A stretch of DNA of 64,000 bases, from positions 124,001-188,000 of the forward strand of contig NZ_NESC01000002.1 in the NCBI RefSeq assembly GCF_003063575.1, written 5' to 3'. The DNA comes from Limnohabitans sp. Jir72 (GTDB taxonomy: Bacteria; Pseudomonadota; Gammaproteobacteria; Burkholderiales; Burkholderiaceae_C). The position numbers and the translations under genes are program-made. Below, one piece after another: positions 34,078 through 47,015 of the stretch (position 1 is the first letter of the stretch; each line of letters starts with the position of its first letter). The notes beneath the pieces are model-generated. The model was not told where the DNA came from and made no database searches. It saw nothing but the letters and a program-made list of their open reading frames with translations.

Positions 34078-34443
34078 TTATTTCTTCAGAGCCGCAGCGC
34101 CTTTGCGCGGACCCTTGCGAGTGCGTGCATTGGTGCGTGTACGCTGGCCGCGCATGGGCAAACCGCGACGGTGGCGGAAACCACGGTAGCAACCGATGTC
34201 CATCAAGCGTTTGATGTTCATGGTGGTCTCACGACGCAGGTCACCTTCGATGGTAAACGCAGCGATGTGATCGCGAATTTTTTCCAAGTCGCCGTCCGTC
34301 AGATCTTTGATCTTTTTGGAATAAGCGATGCCACAGGCCTCGCAAATTTGTCGAGCGCGGGTGCGACCAATACCAAAGATGGCTGTCAAGCCAATCTCAG
34401 CATGTTTGTGCGGCGGAATGTTGATGCCAGCGATACGTGCCAT
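34078..34443 (-). CDS. rpsM: 30S ribosomal protein S13
   Basis: A 121-residue S13 ([21 protein letters not shown]..., with [20 protein letters not shown]). It sits in the 30S head and contacts the 50S subunit. It is first gene of the alpha-type order rpsM-rpsK-rpsD-rpoA-rplQ. Confidence 0.98.
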   Translation of the reverse strand: MARIAGINIPPHKHAEIGLTAIFGIGRTRARQICEACGIAYSKKIKDLTDGDLEKIRDHIAAFTIEGDLRRETTMNIKRLMDIGCYRGFRHRRGLPMRGQRTRTNARTRKGPRKGAAALKK

Positions 34444-34467
34444 TTTCGTCCTCTAAAACTAGTTCAA

Positions 34468-34581
34468 TCAGCCTTGACGCTGCTTGTGACGTGGATCTGT
34501 ACAGATCACACGAACAACGCCTTTACGGCGAATGATCTTGCAGTTGCGGCAAATTTTTTTCACCGAAGCAGAAACTCTCAT
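34468..34581 (-). CDS. rpmJ: 50S ribosomal protein L36
   Basis: A 37-residue protein ([20 protein letters not shown]...) with the zinc-binding pattern C-x2-C...C...H of the zinc-containing L36 type. It lies between secY and rpsM. The infA gene often found at this spot is absent. Confidence 0.97.
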   Translation of the reverse strand: MRVSASVKKICRNCKIIRRKGVVRVICTDPRHKQRQG

Positions 34582-34673
34582 GGTTCTCTCCTAAAACTCT
34601 TCGTTCAACCCAACTTTTCAGCCGGGCTCAAATGGTGGTCTGCATTCACAGCAGGGGTTCGTACACAAGCCGA

Positions 34674-35993
34674 TCAGGACTTGAAACTCGCCTTCTTCAA
34701 AAGCGATTCGTACTGTTGAGACATCAAATAATTCTGTACCTGGGCCATGAAATCCATTGTGACCACAACAATGATCAGCAACGAAGTCCCGCCAAAGTAA
34801 AACGGAACATTGTATTTCAGAATCAGGAACTCGGGCAGCAAACACACAAAGGTGATGTAAGCAGCACCAGCCAAAGTCAAGCGCAACAAAATCTTATCGA
34901 TGTAGCGGGCCGTTTGATCACCAGGTCGGATACCAGGGATGAATGCGCCACTTTTCTTCAGGTTGTCTGCAGTTTCACGGCTGTTGAATACCAACGCAGT
35001 GTAGAAAAAACAGAAGAAGATGATGGCCGCGGCATACAACATGACGTAGATCGGCTGACCTGGCGTCAAGGTGCTTGCAACATCCTTGAAAAAACGAACA
35101 ATTGCGCTGTTGGTCTCACCTGAGCTGAACCAGTTGATCACTGTCGCAGGCAACAAAATGATCGACGAAGCAAAAATCGGTGGAATCACGCCCGCCATGT
35201 TCAACTTGAGCGGCAAGTGAGACGATTGACCGCCATACACTTTATTGCCTACTTGACGGCGTGCGTAATTCACCAAAATTTTGCGCTGGCCTCGCTCCAC
35301 AAACACCACGAAATAGGTCACCAAAACCACTACCGCGATGATCATCAAAGACACCAGTGGGTTCATTGCGCCAGTACGAACCAGCTCAAACAAACCACCC
35401 ATAGCGTTGGGTAAACCCGCTGCAATACCAGCAAAGATCAGGATCGAAATGCCGTTGCCAAGACCACGCTCGGTGATCTGCTCACCCAGCCACATCAAGA
35501 ACATCGTGCCAGCCGTCAGGCTGACCACTGCAGTCATGCGAAAACCCAAACCTGGATTGATCACCAATCCTGCCGAAGCTTCAAGAGCAATGGCGATACC
35601 CAAAGATTGGAAAACAGCCAAGCCAAGTGCACCAAAACGTGTGTATTGTGTGATCTTGCGGCGACCAGCCTCACCTTCTTTCTTCAACTGCTCGAAGGCA
35701 GGAAGAACGTAGGTCAGCAACTGCATCACGATAGATGCAGATATGTAAGGCATGATGCCCAAGGCAAACACGGTAAACCGCGACAAAGCGCCACCCGAGA
35801 ACATGTTGAACAAGCTCAGGATGCCACCTTGCTGACCATTGAACAACTGCTTGAGTTGTGCAGGATCAATGCCAGGAACTGGGATGTGAGCGCCTGCACG
35901 ATAGACCACCAACGCGAGCAGCAAGAAGACCAGTCGGCGACGAAGGTCTCCGAACTTGCCTGCCTTAGCGGTTTGATTAGCGTTGGTTGCCAC
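34674..35993 (-). CDS. secY: Preprotein translocase subunit SecY
   Basis: A 439-residue, ten-helix membrane protein forming the Sec channel. Visible signatures are [12 protein letters not shown], the plug-region [23 protein letters not shown], and [16 protein letters not shown]. It follows rplO as is usual in the spc operon. Confidence 0.98.
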   Translation of the reverse strand: MATNANQTAKAGKFGDLRRRLVFLLLALVVYRAGAHIPVPGIDPAQLKQLFNGQQGGILSLFNMFSGGALSRFTVFALGIMPYISASIVMQLLTYVLPAFEQLKKEGEAGRRKITQYTRFGALGLAVFQSLGIAIALEASAGLVINPGLGFRMTAVVSLTAGTMFLMWLGEQITERGLGNGISILIFAGIAAGLPNAMGGLFELVRTGAMNPLVSLMIIAVVVLVTYFVVFVERGQRKILVNYARRQVGNKVYGGQSSHLPLKLNMAGVIPPIFASSIILLPATVINWFSSGETNSAIVRFFKDVASTLTPGQPIYVMLYAAAIIFFCFFYTALVFNSRETADNLKKSGAFIPGIRPGDQTARYIDKILLRLTLAGAAYITFVCLLPEFLILKYNVPFYFGGTSLLIIVVVTMDFMAQVQNYLMSQQYESLLKKASFKS

Positions 35994-36015
35994 GGTGTAT
36001 CTCGTCCATCAACAT

Positions 36016-36447
36016 TCAGACCAAGGAGCCGCCAGCAGCTTCAATGACTGCTTTGGCACCAGCGGTAGCCCCAATGCCTGTCAACTTGACGGCTTTGGTG
36101 AGCTCACCGGACTTGATGACTTTGACCACTTTTGCGATCTGAGATACAAGGCCCGCTTGCTTGAGTGTCAACACGTCCACTTCTGCCAAACCCAGATCAC
36201 TCAAGGTAGACAGTGTGATTTCTGCGTTGTACTTCAGCAGATGAGACTTGAAACCACGCTTGGGCAAGCGACGCTGCAAAGGCATTTGACCGCCTTCGAA
36301 ACCCACTTTGTGGTAGCCGCCCGAACGGGATTTTTGACCTTTGTGACCACGGCCGGCGGTTTTACCCAGGCCCGAACCGATACCACGGCCAACGCGACGA
36401 GCAGCGTGTTTAGCGCCCTCTGCGGGTTTGATGCTGTTGAGTTCCAT
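36016..36447 (-). CDS. rplO: 50S ribosomal protein L15
   Basis: A 143-residue L15 ([20 protein letters not shown]..., with [19 protein letters not shown]). A late assembly protein of the 50S subunit. Confidence 0.98.
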   Translation of the reverse strand: MELNSIKPAEGAKHAARRVGRGIGSGLGKTAGRGHKGQKSRSGGYHKVGFEGGQMPLQRRLPKRGFKSHLLKYNAEITLSTLSDLGLAEVDVLTLKQAGLVSQIAKVVKVIKSGELTKAVKLTGIGATAGAKAVIEAAGGSLV

Positions 36448-36457
36448 CAGATATCTC

Positions 36458-36640
36458 TCAGAGAACTTTGACCAGATAGCTGATCTTGTTGATCATGCCG
36501 CGCACTGCAGGGGTGTCCTGCAATTCGCTGACGCTGTTGAGTTTGCGCAGACCCAAGCCACGAACGGTGTCGCGGTGGGATTGCTTGGTACCAATAGGGC
36601 TACGCACCAATTGGACTTTCACGGTAGTTTGGGTAGACAT
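36458..36640 (-). CDS. rpmD: 50S ribosomal protein L30
   Basis: A 60-residue L30 with [20 protein letters not shown]. It lies 14 bases after rpsE and ten bases before rplO. Confidence 0.97.
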   Translation of the reverse strand: MSTQTTVKVQLVRSPIGTKQSHRDTVRGLGLRKLNSVSELQDTPAVRGMINKISYLVKVL

Positions 36641-36654
36641 GTTCGATCTCCAGT

Positions 36655-37173
36655 TCAGACGAACAACTCTTCAACCGACTTGCCACGCTTGGCAGCAACG
36701 TTAGAAGCTGTTGTGCAGTTGGCCAGGGCGTCCAGAGTGGCGCGAACCATGTTGTAAGGATTCGAAGAACCATGGCTCTTGGCCACGATGTCGGTGATAC
36801 CCACCACTTCGAACACAGCGCGCATAGGGCCGCCAGCGATGATGCCGGTACCTTTGGGGGCAGGCGCCATCATGACGCGAGCTGCGCCGTGGTGACCTGT
36901 CACTGCGTGGTGAATGGTGCCGTTCTTCAAAGCAACTTTGTTCAGGTTACGGCGGGCTTCTTCCATCGCTTTTTGCACAGCCACTGGCACTTCTTTCGAC
37001 TTGCCTTTGCCCATGCCGACTTTGCCGTCGCCATCACCCACCACTGTCAACGCTGCGAAACCCAGGATACGGCCACCCTTGACCACCTTGGTGACGCGAT
37101 TGACCGCGATCATCTTCTCGCGCAGACCGTCTTCTGGGCCGTCTGATTGCGGTTTTGCTGTAAATTTAGCCAT
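36655..37173 (-). CDS. rpsE: 30S ribosomal protein S5
   Basis: A 172-residue S5 with the N-terminal double-stranded RNA-binding domain ([19 protein letters not shown]) and a C-terminal domain with [18 protein letters not shown]. It affects decoding accuracy. Confidence 0.98.
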   Translation of the reverse strand: MAKFTAKPQSDGPEDGLREKMIAVNRVTKVVKGGRILGFAALTVVGDGDGKVGMGKGKSKEVPVAVQKAMEEARRNLNKVALKNGTIHHAVTGHHGAARVMMAPAPKGTGIIAGGPMRAVFEVVGITDIVAKSHGSSNPYNMVRATLDALANCTTASNVAAKRGKSVEELFV

Positions 37174-37190
37174 TTGTAATTCCGATCCGT

Positions 37191-37556
37191 TTAGAACTGC
37201 AGACCTGCTTCACGGGCTGCCTCGGCCAAAGCCTTGACGCGACCGTGGTAAGCGAAACCTGCGCGGTCGAAGGCGACCTTCTCAACGCCAGCAGCTTTTG
37301 CTTTTTCAGCAATGCGCTTGCCAATGACGGCGGCGGCGGCAGCATTGCCACCCTTGCCTGTCGAGCCCAGTGCTGTGCGCACTTCGGCTTCGGCTGTAGA
37401 GGCACTGGCCAACACTTTGGTTCCACAGCCAGAGATAACGCTGGCGTAGATGTGCAGGTTGGTGCGGTTCACGGTCAAGCGGGCCACGCCTTGCTGTGCA
37501 ATGCGGATGCGTGTTTGACGTGCACGACGGAGACGCTGCTCTTTCTTGGTCATCAT
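37191..37556 (-). CDS. rplR: 50S ribosomal protein L18
   Basis: A 121-residue 5S rRNA-binding protein with [17 protein letters not shown] and [24 protein letters not shown]. Confidence 0.98.
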   Translation of the reverse strand: MMTKKEQRLRRARQTRIRIAQQGVARLTVNRTNLHIYASVISGCGTKVLASASTAEAEVRTALGSTGKGGNAAAAAVIGKRIAEKAKAAGVEKVAFDRAGFAYHGRVKALAEAAREAGLQF

Positions 37557-37567
37557 GATGCAGCTCC

Positions 37568-38101
37568 TTATTTCTTCTTGGTCTCTTTGATCGTGATCTT
37601 CTCATCCGAATAACGGATGCCTTTGCCTTTGTAGGGCTCAGGAGGACGAACAGCACGGATCTCAGCAGCAATTTGGCCAACACGTTGACGGTCAGCACCC
37701 TTGATCACGATTTCAGTCGCGGTTGGGGTGGCCACCGTGATGCCAGCAGGCATATCGATGTTGACGGGGTGTGAATAACCAACAGCCAAGTTCAGCTTGG
37801 CACCCGACGCTGCGGCTTTGTAGCCCACACCGATCAAGTTCAGCTTCTTCTCGAAACCCTTGGTCACGCCAGTCACCATGTTGTTCACCAGCTGACGCAA
37901 GGTGCCGCTCATGGCATTGGCTTCACGCGAATCGTTGGAAGGTGCAAAGCTCAGCTTGCCACCTTCGTTGTTGATCTTGACCAGGCCGTTGGTAGCGATG
38001 GCCAATTGACCACCCGTACCTTTGACGCTGATTTGATCATTGTTGATCGACACATCCACGCCAGCGGGGATGGTCACAGGCATTTTTCCTACTCGGGACA
38101 T
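37568..38101 (-). CDS. rplF: 50S ribosomal protein L6
   Basis: A 177-residue L6 ([17 protein letters not shown]..., with [16 protein letters not shown] near the end), located near the factor-binding site of the 50S subunit. Confidence 0.98.
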   Translation of the reverse strand: MSRVGKMPVTIPAGVDVSINNDQISVKGTGGQLAIATNGLVKINNEGGKLSFAPSNDSREANAMSGTLRQLVNNMVTGVTKGFEKKLNLIGVGYKAAASGAKLNLAVGYSHPVNIDMPAGITVATPTATEIVIKGADRQRVGQIAAEIRAVRPPEPYKGKGIRYSDEKITIKETKKK

Positions 38102-38117
38102 TCAGTCTCTCCTGCCT

Positions 38118-38513
38118 TTAAGCGACGTAGCACAGCACTTCGCCGCCGACACCGGCTGCGCGCGCTTTGCGGTCGGTCATCACACCTTTAGGCGTGGTGA
38201 CGATGGCGACGCCCAGGCCGTTTTGGACCTGAGGAATTGCATCGCTGCCTTTGTACACACGCAGGCCAGGACGGCTCACGCGCTCGATACGCTCAATCAC
38301 AGGGCGACCGGCATAGTACTTCAGGGCGATTTCGAGGGTGGCTTTGCCGCCTTCGGTTTTGATTTGGAAGCCGTCAATGTAGCCTTCATCTTTCAGCACT
38401 TGGGCAATGGCCACCTTCACTTTGGAAGAAGGAACCAACACCATGGCTTTGGAAACCATTTGTGCGTTACGGATGCGGGTCAACAGATCGGCAATAGGAT
38501 CACTCATGCTCAT
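38118..38513 (-). CDS. rpsH: 30S ribosomal protein S8
   Basis: A 131-residue S8 ([18 protein letters not shown]..., ending [11 protein letters not shown]). A primary 16S rRNA binder and, in enteric bacteria, the translational repressor of the spc operon. Confidence 0.98.
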   Translation of the reverse strand: MSMSDPIADLLTRIRNAQMVSKAMVLVPSSKVKVAIAQVLKDEGYIDGFQIKTEGGKATLEIALKYYAGRPVIERIERVSRPGLRVYKGSDAIPQVQNGLGVAIVTTPKGVMTDRKARAAGVGGEVLCYVA

Positions 38514-38532
38514 GTTGTATCTCTCCTGCCGA

Positions 38533-38838
38533 TTACCAGCTGGCCTTGGTCACGCCCGGAATATTGCCTTGGAAAGCAAGTTCACGGATCTTGGCGCGGC
38601 CCAGACCAAATTGACGGAATGTGCCACGTGGGCGACCGGTGATTTCGCATCGGTTGCGCTGGCGCGTTGGGTTGGCGTTGCGTGGGAGCTTTTGCAAGCC
38701 CAAACGGGCAGCAGCACGCTCTTCATCGCTGCGCTTGGCATCGTTGGCGATGGCTTTAAATTCGGCGTATTTTTTCGCGAATTTGGCCGCCAGTTTTTCA
38801 CGCTTGAGCTCGCGCTCGATCAAAGCTACTTTAGCCAC
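38533..38838 (-). CDS. rpsN: 30S ribosomal protein S14
   Basis: A 101-residue S14 of the long, zinc-free type (it has a single Cys, in [20 protein letters not shown]). The start is a GTG at 38838 with GAGGTG upstream, giving the family start (V/M)[15 protein letters not shown]; the frame extends 18 codons further only as a shadow. Confidence 0.96.
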   Translation of the reverse strand: MAKVALIERELKREKLAAKFAKKYAEFKAIANDAKRSDEERAAARLGLQKLPRNANPTRQRNRCEITGRPRGTFRQFGLGRAKIRELAFQGNIPGVTKASW

Positions 38839-38846
38839 GTGACACC

Positions 38847-39392
38847 TCAGTTCTTGAAGGGGAAGCGGAAAGCCGTCAAAAGTGCCTTGCACTCTTCGTC
38901 GGACTTGGCCGTTGTGGTGATGCTGATGTTGAGACCACGCAAGGCATCGACCTTGTCATACTCAATCTCAGGGAAAATGATCTGCTCTTTGACGCCGATG
39001 TTGTAGTTGCCACGGCCATCGAAGGCGCGACCAGAAATACCACGGAAGTCACGAACGCGGGGCAAAGCCACGGTCACGAAACGGTCCAGGAATTCATACA
39101 TCTGAACGCCACGCAAAGTCACCATGCAACCGATAGGTTGTTGTTCACGGATCTTGAAACCAGCGATCGCTTTCTTGGCCTTGGTTACCACTGGCTTTTG
39201 GCCAGCGATTTTGGTCAAGTCGCTCACAGCGTGGTCCATGACTTTTTTGTCAGCCACCGCCTCAGACACACCCATGTTCAGAGTGATCTTGGTGATGCGA
39301 GGAACCTGCATGGGCGACTTGTAGCCAAATTTGGCCGTCAGTTCAGCAGCGATTTTCTCGCGGAAGATTTGTTGCAAACGTGCCATGCTCAT
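38847..39392 (-). CDS. rplE: 50S ribosomal protein L5
   Basis: A 181-residue 5S rRNA-binding protein with [20 protein letters not shown] and [15 protein letters not shown]. The ATG at 39392 overlaps the rplX stop (ATGA); a second ATG two codons in (MARLQQIF) is an equally likely start. Confidence 0.97.
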   Translation of the reverse strand: MSMARLQQIFREKIAAELTAKFGYKSPMQVPRITKITLNMGVSEAVADKKVMDHAVSDLTKIAGQKPVVTKAKKAIAGFKIREQQPIGCMVTLRGVQMYEFLDRFVTVALPRVRDFRGISGRAFDGRGNYNIGVKEQIIFPEIEYDKVDALRGLNISITTTAKSDEECKALLTAFRFPFKN

Positions 39393-39709
39393 GCCACCTT
39401 GATTTCTTCGCCGCTGGACTTGTAAACGCGAACGCGTTTGCCGTCTGCTTGCAGCTTGATGCCCACGCGATCAGCCTTGCCAGTTGCAGCGTTGAAAATC
39501 GCCACATTGGATTGGTGAATCGGCATGGCCTTTTCGATGATGCCGCCAGTTGTGCCCTTCATGGGGTTTGGCTTGGCGTGCTTTTTGACGAGGTTCACAC
39601 CTTCGATCACGAGATGTGAATCGCTGGCGCGCAGTGACACGGTGCCACGCTTGCCTTTGTCACGACCTGTGATGACGATGATTTCGTCGCCTTTGCGAAT
39701 CTTGTTCAT
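39389..39709 (-). CDS. rplX: 50S ribosomal protein L24
   Basis: A 106-residue L24 with an N-terminal KOW motif ([20 protein letters not shown]). An assembly initiator protein of the 50S subunit, between rplN and rplE. Confidence 0.98.
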   Translation of the reverse strand: MNKIRKGDEIIVITGRDKGKRGTVSLRASDSHLVIEGVNLVKKHAKPNPMKGTTGGIIEKAMPIHQSNVAIFNAATGKADRVGIKLQADGKRVRVYKSSGEEIKVA

Positions 39710-39718
39710 GGCGCGTCC

Positions 39719-40087
39719 TTACAGTACTTCAGGAGCCAAGGACACGATCTTCATGAACTTCTCGGTACGCAGTTCACGCGTCACGGGGCCGAAGATGCGG
39801 GTGCCGATAGGCTCCAACTTTGCGTTCAGCAACACTGCAGCGTTGCCATCAAACTTAACAAGCGAGCCATCGCCACGGCGGATGCCCTTGGCTGTACGAA
39901 CGACCACTGCACTGTAAACCTCGCCTTTTTTGACGCGGCCACGTGGAGCGGCTTCTTTGATGCTCACCTTGATGATGTCGCCAACACTTGCATAGCGACG
40001 CTTGGACCCGCCGAGCACCTTAATGCACAGCACGGACTTAGCGCCGGTGTTGTCGGCCACATCCAACCGAGTTTCTGTCTGGATCAT
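39719..40087 (-). CDS. rplN: 50S ribosomal protein L14
   Basis: A 122-residue L14 beginning [17 protein letters not shown], the family start, with [20 protein letters not shown]. The frame continues 30 codons upstream through the leader and is not coding. It is first gene of the spc cluster here, with its own promoter about 145 bases upstream; the S10 operon genes are not adjacent. Confidence 0.98.
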   Translation of the reverse strand: MIQTETRLDVADNTGAKSVLCIKVLGGSKRRYASVGDIIKVSIKEAAPRGRVKKGEVYSAVVVRTAKGIRRGDGSLVKFDGNAAVLLNAKLEPIGTRIFGPVTRELRTEKFMKIVSLAPEVL

Positions 40088-40356
40088 TTCTTTATTCCCA
40101 ACTTGTATCCCTCGCCCAGCAGCCAAAGCCACCAAACAGGAATCAGTCTTGGACCCGTCATCCACACCGCAAACCACTCGCGATACTTCTGATTGGGCAG
40201 ATACTTACGCTTTTTGCAAAGCGAAGCCCACGATTCTGTCAGAAAAAAACGAGGGCGTCAACAACTTCCACAAAGAATTTTGAATTAAGTCACCCATTAA
40301 TTGCCCATTGCGCCAGCAAAGAGCCCAACTTCATTGGATTGATCACGTTGAATCAC
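40088..40356. other. Leader and intergenic region between glpK and rplN
   Basis: It contains the spc promoter and an mRNA leader of about 140 bases for rplN, including a CGCTTT/AAAGCG hairpin just after the -10 (40207-40222). The part next to glpK (40262-40356) shows no gene and no clear terminator. Confidence 0.6.
40233..40261 (-). promoter_or_regulatory. Strong sigma-70 promoter of the spc operon
   Basis: On the minus strand TTGACG (40256-40261) and CAGAAT (40233-40238) are exactly 17 bases apart and are followed by the G/C-rich discriminator CGTGGGC, typical of ribosomal promoters. Confidence 0.8.
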
Positions 40357-41856
<1,500 letters not shown>

Positions 41857-41945
41857 GCCCACAAGGCTAACGCAAAGTCCTGGGCACAAACAGCGACAAT
41901 TCCCGTATGGCGTTTTCCAATCAGACACCCAAGAGACACCCCAAC

Positions 41946-42770
41946 ATGAGCACACCTTCACAACAGATCGCATTCATCGGCGGCGGCAACATGGCCAGCG
42001 CCATCATGGGCGGTCTGATCCGCCAGGGCATGAAACCTACACAAATCACCGTGGTCGAGCCCTTTGCTGACACGGCCGCCAAACTGCTCAAGGATTTCGG
42101 CATCACGGCACTGCCCTCGGCAGGCCCGGCGCTGGCCCAGGCAGACCTCGTGGTCTGGGCGGTCAAACCCCAAATCTTCAGCGACGCGGCCGCCCCCGTC
42201 ATGGCGCACACCCGCAAGGCGCTGCACCTGTCGGTGGCCGCAGGCATCCGCACCGACAGCATCTGCCGCTGGGTGGGCACCGATCGCGTGGTGCGCTGCA
42301 TGCCCAACACACCCGCACTGGTGGGCCAAGGCATGACCGCGCTCTACCCCTGCCCCAGCGTCTCCGCAGCCGACAAGGCACTGGTCGAGCAGGTGATTGG
42401 CACCACCGGGCAATACCTGTGGGTGGCGCAGGAATCGCAACTGGACGCGGTGACCGCCCTGTCGGGCTCGGGCCCGGCCTATGTGTTTTATTTCCTGGAA
42501 GCCATGACCGAAGCCGGTGTGGGCATGGGGCTTTCGGCCGACCAAGCCTACCAACTGGCCGTGGCCACTTTCTCGGGCGCATCGTCTTTGGCCGCAGCAT
42601 CGACCGAATCCCCCGAAGTGCTGCGCCAGCGCGTCACCTCCAAGGGCGGCACCACCTACGCGGCACTCACCGCCATGGAGGCCGCTGGCATCAAACCCGC
42701 CTTCATCCAGGCCATGCAAGCGGCACAAGTGCGGGCGCGCGAACTGGGCGATGAATTCGGCAAGGCCTGA
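41946..42770 (+). CDS. proC: Pyrroline-5-carboxylate reductase
   Basis: A 274-residue enzyme with the NAD(P)-binding [22 protein letters not shown], and the C-terminal [17 protein letters not shown] and [12 protein letters not shown]. It is the last step of proline synthesis. The ATG at 41946 gives the family N-terminus; an ATG 13 codons earlier is possible. It is divergent from glpK and convergent with ubiA. Confidence 0.96.
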   Translation: MSTPSQQIAFIGGGNMASAIMGGLIRQGMKPTQITVVEPFADTAAKLLKDFGITALPSAGPALAQADLVVWAVKPQIFSDAAAPVMAHTRKALHLSVAAGIRTDSICRWVGTDRVVRCMPNTPALVGQGMTALYPCPSVSAADKALVEQVIGTTGQYLWVAQESQLDAVTALSGSGPAYVFYFLEAMTEAGVGMGLSADQAYQLAVATFSGASSLAAASTESPEVLRQRVTSKGGTTYAALTAMEAAGIKPAFIQAMQAAQVRARELGDEFGKA

Positions 42771-42820
42771 CGACCGCGCCACCAGTGGGCGGCTTCAGCC
42801 CTTGCATGGCAGGTACGCCA

Positions 42821-43672
42821 TCACCGATAAGACAAGGCCACACCCACAAACACGCTGAAGCCCAGCCAGTGGTTCAGCCTGAAGGCTTTGAAACAGCCTT
42901 CGCGGCTGCGCTGGCGAATCAAGCCGTGATGCCAGACCACCTGGCCTGCCGAGACAGCAAAGGCCAGCCAAAACCACACCCCTTGCTGCGGGGCATTCAG
43001 CAGCCATGCCCAGATCAACAGGTAGGCCGCATAAAAGCCCATGATGGTAGGCACATCCTTGTCGCCCAAGGTGATGGCCGAGGTCTTCATGCCGATCTTG
43101 AGGTCGTCGTCGCGGTCGACCATGGCGTATTCGGTGTCATAGGCCAGCACCCAAAACAGATTGCCCAACAAAAGCGCCCAGGCCAGCAGCGGCACACGGC
43201 CTTGCACGGCCGCAAATGCCATCGGGATACCGAAGCTGAACGCCACGCCCAGCACCGCCTGCGGCATGGACACGTAACGTTTGGCATAGGGGTACACCAG
43301 CGTCACCGCCAGCGCGGCAAATGAACAAACAATGGTGGCCTCGTTGGTGGTGAGCACCAAGCCAAACGCGCACAGCGCCAGCACGGCGCCCACCAGCAAA
43401 GCTTCGCGGGTGCCGATGCGGCCGCTGGTCACCGGACGGTTGGCCGTGCGTTTCACATGCTTGTCAAAGTCGCGGTCGGCCACATCGTTGGCGCAGCAGC
43501 CCGCGCTGCGCATGAGGAGGGTGCCCAAGGTGAACACCGCGATCAGGTGCCAACCCGGAAAGCCCCCGGCCGCCACCCACAAAGCCGCCAAAGAAGGCCA
43601 CAACAAAAGCAACCAGCCCGCAGGCCGGTTCCAGCGGATCAGGTCCAGATACAGCTTGAGTTTGTCGGTCAT
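42821..43672 (-). CDS. ubiA: 4-hydroxybenzoate octaprenyltransferase
   Basis: A 283-residue polytopic membrane prenyltransferase with the two aspartate-rich motifs [15 protein letters not shown] and [17 protein letters not shown]. It prenylates 4-hydroxybenzoate in ubiquinone synthesis. It starts 16 bases downstream of pgk. Confidence 0.95.
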   Translation of the reverse strand: MTDKLKLYLDLIRWNRPAGWLLLLWPSLAALWVAAGGFPGWHLIAVFTLGTLLMRSAGCCANDVADRDFDKHVKRTANRPVTSGRIGTREALLVGAVLALCAFGLVLTTNEATIVCSFAALAVTLVYPYAKRYVSMPQAVLGVAFSFGIPMAFAAVQGRVPLLAWALLLGNLFWVLAYDTEYAMVDRDDDLKIGMKTSAITLGDKDVPTIMGFYAAYLLIWAWLLNAPQQGVWFWLAFAVSAGQVVWHHGLIRQRSREGCFKAFRLNHWLGFSVFVGVALSYR

Positions 43673-43688
43673 GGACCAATACTTGGCG

Positions 43689-44882
43689 TCAAGCTGCCGC
43701 CCGCTTCATCAGGATCTCAAATGCGGGCAAGATCTTGCCTTCCAGGATTTCGAGGAAAGCGCCGCCGCCGGTCGAGATGTAGCCGACCTGTTTTTCGATG
43801 CCATATTTGGCAATCGCGGCCAGGGTGTCGCCACCGCCTGCGATGCTGAAGGCGCTGGACTCGGCGATCGCCTGGGCAATGACTTTCGTGCCGTTGGCGA
43901 ACTGGTCAAACTCGAACACGCCCACCGGACCGTTCCAGACGATCGTGCCTGCAGCCTTGAGCTGCGCCGCAAGCTGGGCTGCGGTCTCAGGCCCGATGTC
44001 CAGGATCATGTCGTCGTCGTCCACTTCAGTGGCTTTCTTCACCGTGGCCACGGCATCGGCCGCAAAGGTCTTGGCGGTCACCACATCGGTCGGGATCGGC
44101 ACCTCGGCACCACGGGCCTTCATGGCCTCGATCACGGCCTGGGCCTCCCCCACCAAATCGGCTTCGGCCAGGCTCTTGCCGATCTTCAAGCCCGCGGCCA
44201 GCATGAAGGTGTTGGCAATGCCGCCGCCCACGATCAGCTGGTCCACGTTTTGCGCCAGGCTCTTCAAGATGGTCAGCTTGGTGGACACCTTGGAGCCCGC
44301 CACAATGGCCGCCAGCGGGCGCTTCGGGTTGGCCAGCGCTTGGCTGATCGCATCAATCTCGGCAGCCAGCAAGGGGCCTGCACAAGCGATAGGCGCAAAC
44401 TGCGCGATGCCGTAAGTCGTGCCTTCAGCCCGGTGAGCGGTGCCAAAGGCGTCGTTCACGTAGATGTCGCACAGCAGGGCCATCTTGCGGGCCAGTTCTT
44501 CGTTGTTCTTTTTCTCGCCCTTGTTGACGCGGCAGTTCTCCAGCAGCACCACCTGGCCCGGGGCCACGGTCACGCCGTCCACCCAATTAGCGACCAGCGG
44601 CACTTCACGGCCCAGCAGTTCGCCCAGGCGCTTGGCCACCGGGGCCAGCGAGTCTTCGGCCTTGAATTCGCCTTCGGTGGGACGGCCCAGGTGGCTGGTC
44701 ACCATGACAGCGGCACCGGCGGCCAAGGCCATCTGGATGCAGGGCACACTGGCGCGCACGCGGGTGTCTTCGGTGATGCTGCCGTCATCGGCTTGGGGGA
44801 CGTTCAGGTCGGCGCGGATGAAAACACGTTGGCCTGCGGCTTGGCCGTTGGCACACACATCAGAAAAGCGGATGACGTTCAT
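43689..44882 (-). CDS. pgk: Phosphoglycerate kinase
   Basis: A 397-residue glycolytic enzyme with [31 protein letters not shown] and the late nucleotide-site element [10 protein letters not shown]. The monofunctional enzyme makes ATP from 1,3-bisphosphoglycerate. It may share a transcript with ubiA. Confidence 0.97.
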   Translation of the reverse strand: MNVIRFSDVCANGQAAGQRVFIRADLNVPQADDGSITEDTRVRASVPCIQMALAAGAAVMVTSHLGRPTEGEFKAEDSLAPVAKRLGELLGREVPLVANWVDGVTVAPGQVVLLENCRVNKGEKKNNEELARKMALLCDIYVNDAFGTAHRAEGTTYGIAQFAPIACAGPLLAAEIDAISQALANPKRPLAAIVAGSKVSTKLTILKSLAQNVDQLIVGGGIANTFMLAAGLKIGKSLAEADLVGEAQAVIEAMKARGAEVPIPTDVVTAKTFAADAVATVKKATEVDDDDMILDIGPETAAQLAAQLKAAGTIVWNGPVGVFEFDQFANGTKVIAQAIAESSAFSIAGGGDTLAAIAKYGIEKQVGYISTGGGAFLEILEGKILPAFEILMKRAAA

Positions 44883-44981
44883 GGTGGGACAGGTCCTGTA
44901 TCGAGAAAACTGTTCTCATTTTAAAAGGCACATCTGACGCCGGCTGACAAAACGGCCAAACGAAACCAGAACAAATCCGGC

Positions 44982-45317
44982 TTACCAGCCCAGCCCCAGA
45001 TGCAAAGGCAGGTACACGGCCATGCCCGCCACAATGGTCAGCAGCACGTCGCGCCGCCAGAAGTAGACACCTGCGCCCACGGCCGCAGCAAACAGCCGGG
45101 CGTCTTGCCAGGTGCTGATGAGCGCGCCCTGCACGGTGATGATCTCGGGCACCACCACGGCCGACAGGGCCGCAATCGGCGCATATTGCAGGCCGCGCTG
45201 CGCCCAATGCGGCAGCTGCCAACTTTTGTTGGAGATGAAAAAGAAGCTGCGCGTGAGCACCGTCACCAGCGCCAGCCCCACGATGACCGCCAAGGTCCAC
45301 AGATCGGTGCCGTTCAT
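44982..45317 (-). CDS. azlD: AzlD-type branched-chain amino acid export subunit
   Basis: A 111-residue, four-helix membrane protein with LTRSFFFISNKS and YAPIAALSAVVVPEI, typical of AzlD. It works with AzlC to export branched-chain amino acids. The ATG at 45317 overlaps the azlC stop (ATGA); the longer frame upstream is a shadow of azlC. Confidence 0.88.
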   Translation of the reverse strand: MNGTDLWTLAVIVGLALVTVLTRSFFFISNKSWQLPHWAQRGLQYAPIAALSAVVVPEIITVQGALISTWQDARLFAAAVGAGVYFWRRDVLLTIVAGMAVYLPLHLGLGW

Positions 45318-46045
45318 GCTTTGACTCCTGGCACGGGCCGGACTTTCTCGACCGTCAGGCACAAAATCACCGCCACGGCGATCGCCACCACGATGTTGAG
45401 CTTGAGCGGCAGGCTGTAGGCCACCACCGCCGCCGCCCCGGCCACGACCGAGGACAAGATGCGCATGCGCGAGCTGGCCAGCGAGCACTGGATGCCCAGC
45501 AAACACAAAATGCCCGCAAAGCCCAGACCCCAAGCCGTCGGGATCAGGTTGGCCAAGGCCACACCTGCAAAACTCGCCACGATCCAGGACAGCCAGTTCA
45601 GAAAATCATTGCCCGCCAAATAGGCCTCTTGCTCCAGCCGACCCTCGGCGGTCTCGGCTGGGTGGGCGTATTTGCGGGCAAACAGCACATAGCTGATGTC
45701 GGCCGTCAGGTAGCCGTGCAGCATGCGCTGCCAACGCGGCAAATGGATGAGAAAAGCGCGCAAGTGCAGGCTGAACACCACAAAGCGCAGGTTCACGCAA
45801 AAGCCGGTGGCCAAAATCACCCAGGCCGGAGCGCCCGCTACGATGAGCGGGATCGCCGCCAGCTGCGAGCTGCCGGCAAACACCAGCAGCGTCATGGCGC
45901 TGGCCTCGAACACGCTCATGCCCGACTTGACCATGGCCACGCCCGTCATGAGCCCCCAAGCGGCGATGCCGGGGGACTGCGGCGAGACCTCGCGCATGCC
46001 CTGCACAAAAGCCGGATGCCGGTTCAGGCGCGAGAAGAAAAACAT
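45314..46045 (-). CDS. azlC: AzlC-type branched-chain amino acid permease
   Basis: A 243-residue polytopic membrane protein beginning [13 protein letters not shown], with the conserved GLMTGVAMVKSGMSVFEASAMTLLVFAGSSQLAAIPL. It is the large subunit of the AzlCD exporter. The ATG shares a base with the fmt stop (TGATG), so fmt, azlC and azlD are translationally chained. Confidence 0.9.
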   Translation of the reverse strand: MFFFSRLNRHPAFVQGMREVSPQSPGIAAWGLMTGVAMVKSGMSVFEASAMTLLVFAGSSQLAAIPLIVAGAPAWVILATGFCVNLRFVVFSLHLRAFLIHLPRWQRMLHGYLTADISYVLFARKYAHPAETAEGRLEQEAYLAGNDFLNWLSWIVASFAGVALANLIPTAWGLGFAGILCLLGIQCSLASSRMRILSSVVAGAAAVVAYSLPLKLNIVVAIAVAVILCLTVEKVRPVPGVKA

Positions 46046-47010
46046 CAGACCACCACCAGACGCTGACCCACTTGCAGCGGGCAACCGCGCAGGAAATCGG
46101 CCGCGCTCAGGCGCTTGCCACCGGGGCGCTGCAATTGCATGAGGCACAGCTGGCCCTCGCCGCAAGCCACGCGCACGCCGCTGGCATCGGCCTGCACCAC
46201 GGTGCCGGGCTCGGCAGCTTGGGCCAGCGGCTCGGCCAGCGCTTGCCAAAGCTTGAGGGTTTCGGTGCCGCCAGCGGTGGTCAAAGGCACCGTCATGCCG
46301 GGGAAAGGGTCAAACGCCCGGATGCGGCGGGCCAGCACCTCTGCGGGCAAGGCCCAGTCGAGTGCGGCTTCGGCTTTTTCGATCTTGTGCGCGTAGTTCA
46401 CGCCTTCGGCAGGTTGCGGCACGCGCTTCAGGTGGTCGATGTCGGCCAACGCCTGCACGATGGCCTCGCCGCCCAAAGCGGCCAGCCGGTCGTGCAGCAC
46501 GGCGGTGGTGTCGGTGGGCAAGATGTCTTCCGTGCGCACCAACAGCATGTCGCCAGTGTCCAGGCCCGCGTCCATCTGCATGATGGTGATGCCGGTCTGC
46601 GCATCACCGGCTTCGATCGCGCGGTGGATGGGGGCCGCGCCACGCCAACGGGGCAACAGCGAAGCATGGATGTTCAGGCAGCCGCGCGGCGGCAGGTCCA
46701 GCGTCCACTGCGGCAGGATCAGGCCGTAAGCGGCCACGATCATGGCCTCTGCGTTGGCGGCCAGCAAGGCCTCGCGGGCAGCGGCCGCGTCTTCGGGGTA
46801 TTTGCCGTCCAGCCGCAAGCTGCGCGGCTGGGCCACCGGCACGTTCTGCTGAAGGGCCCATTGCTTGACGGGCGAGGGCTGCAGCTTCATGCCGCGTCCG
46901 GCCGGGCGGTCGGGCTGGGTCAGCACCAACACGATCTCATGGCCTGCCGCGTGCAAGGCGGCCATGGCCACCTGGGCAAATTCGGGCGTGCCCGCAAAAA
47001 TCAGACGCAT
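46045..47010 (-). CDS. fmt: Methionyl-tRNA formyltransferase
   Basis: A 321-residue enzyme beginning [19 protein letters not shown], with the active-site [18 protein letters not shown] and [16 protein letters not shown]. It formylates initiator Met-tRNA. It lies five bases after def, the usual def-fmt pair. The initiator tRNA itself is encoded at 31286-31362 in this window. Confidence 0.97.
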   Translation of the reverse strand: MRLIFAGTPEFAQVAMAALHAAGHEIVLVLTQPDRPAGRGMKLQPSPVKQWALQQNVPVAQPRSLRLDGKYPEDAAAAREALLAANAEAMIVAAYGLILPQWTLDLPPRGCLNIHASLLPRWRGAAPIHRAIEAGDAQTGITIMQMDAGLDTGDMLLVRTEDILPTDTTAVLHDRLAALGGEAIVQALADIDHLKRVPQPAEGVNYAHKIEKAEAALDWALPAEVLARRIRAFDPFPGMTVPLTTAGGTETLKLWQALAEPLAQAAEPGTVVQADASGVRVACGEGQLCLMQLQRPGGKRLSAADFLRGCPLQVGQRLVVV

Positions 47011-47015
47011 ACCGC

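Noticed and set aside
34582..34673. Search for infA between rpmJ and secY
   Set aside because: The spacer is only 92 bases with no open frame resembling IF-1, which is about 72 residues long.
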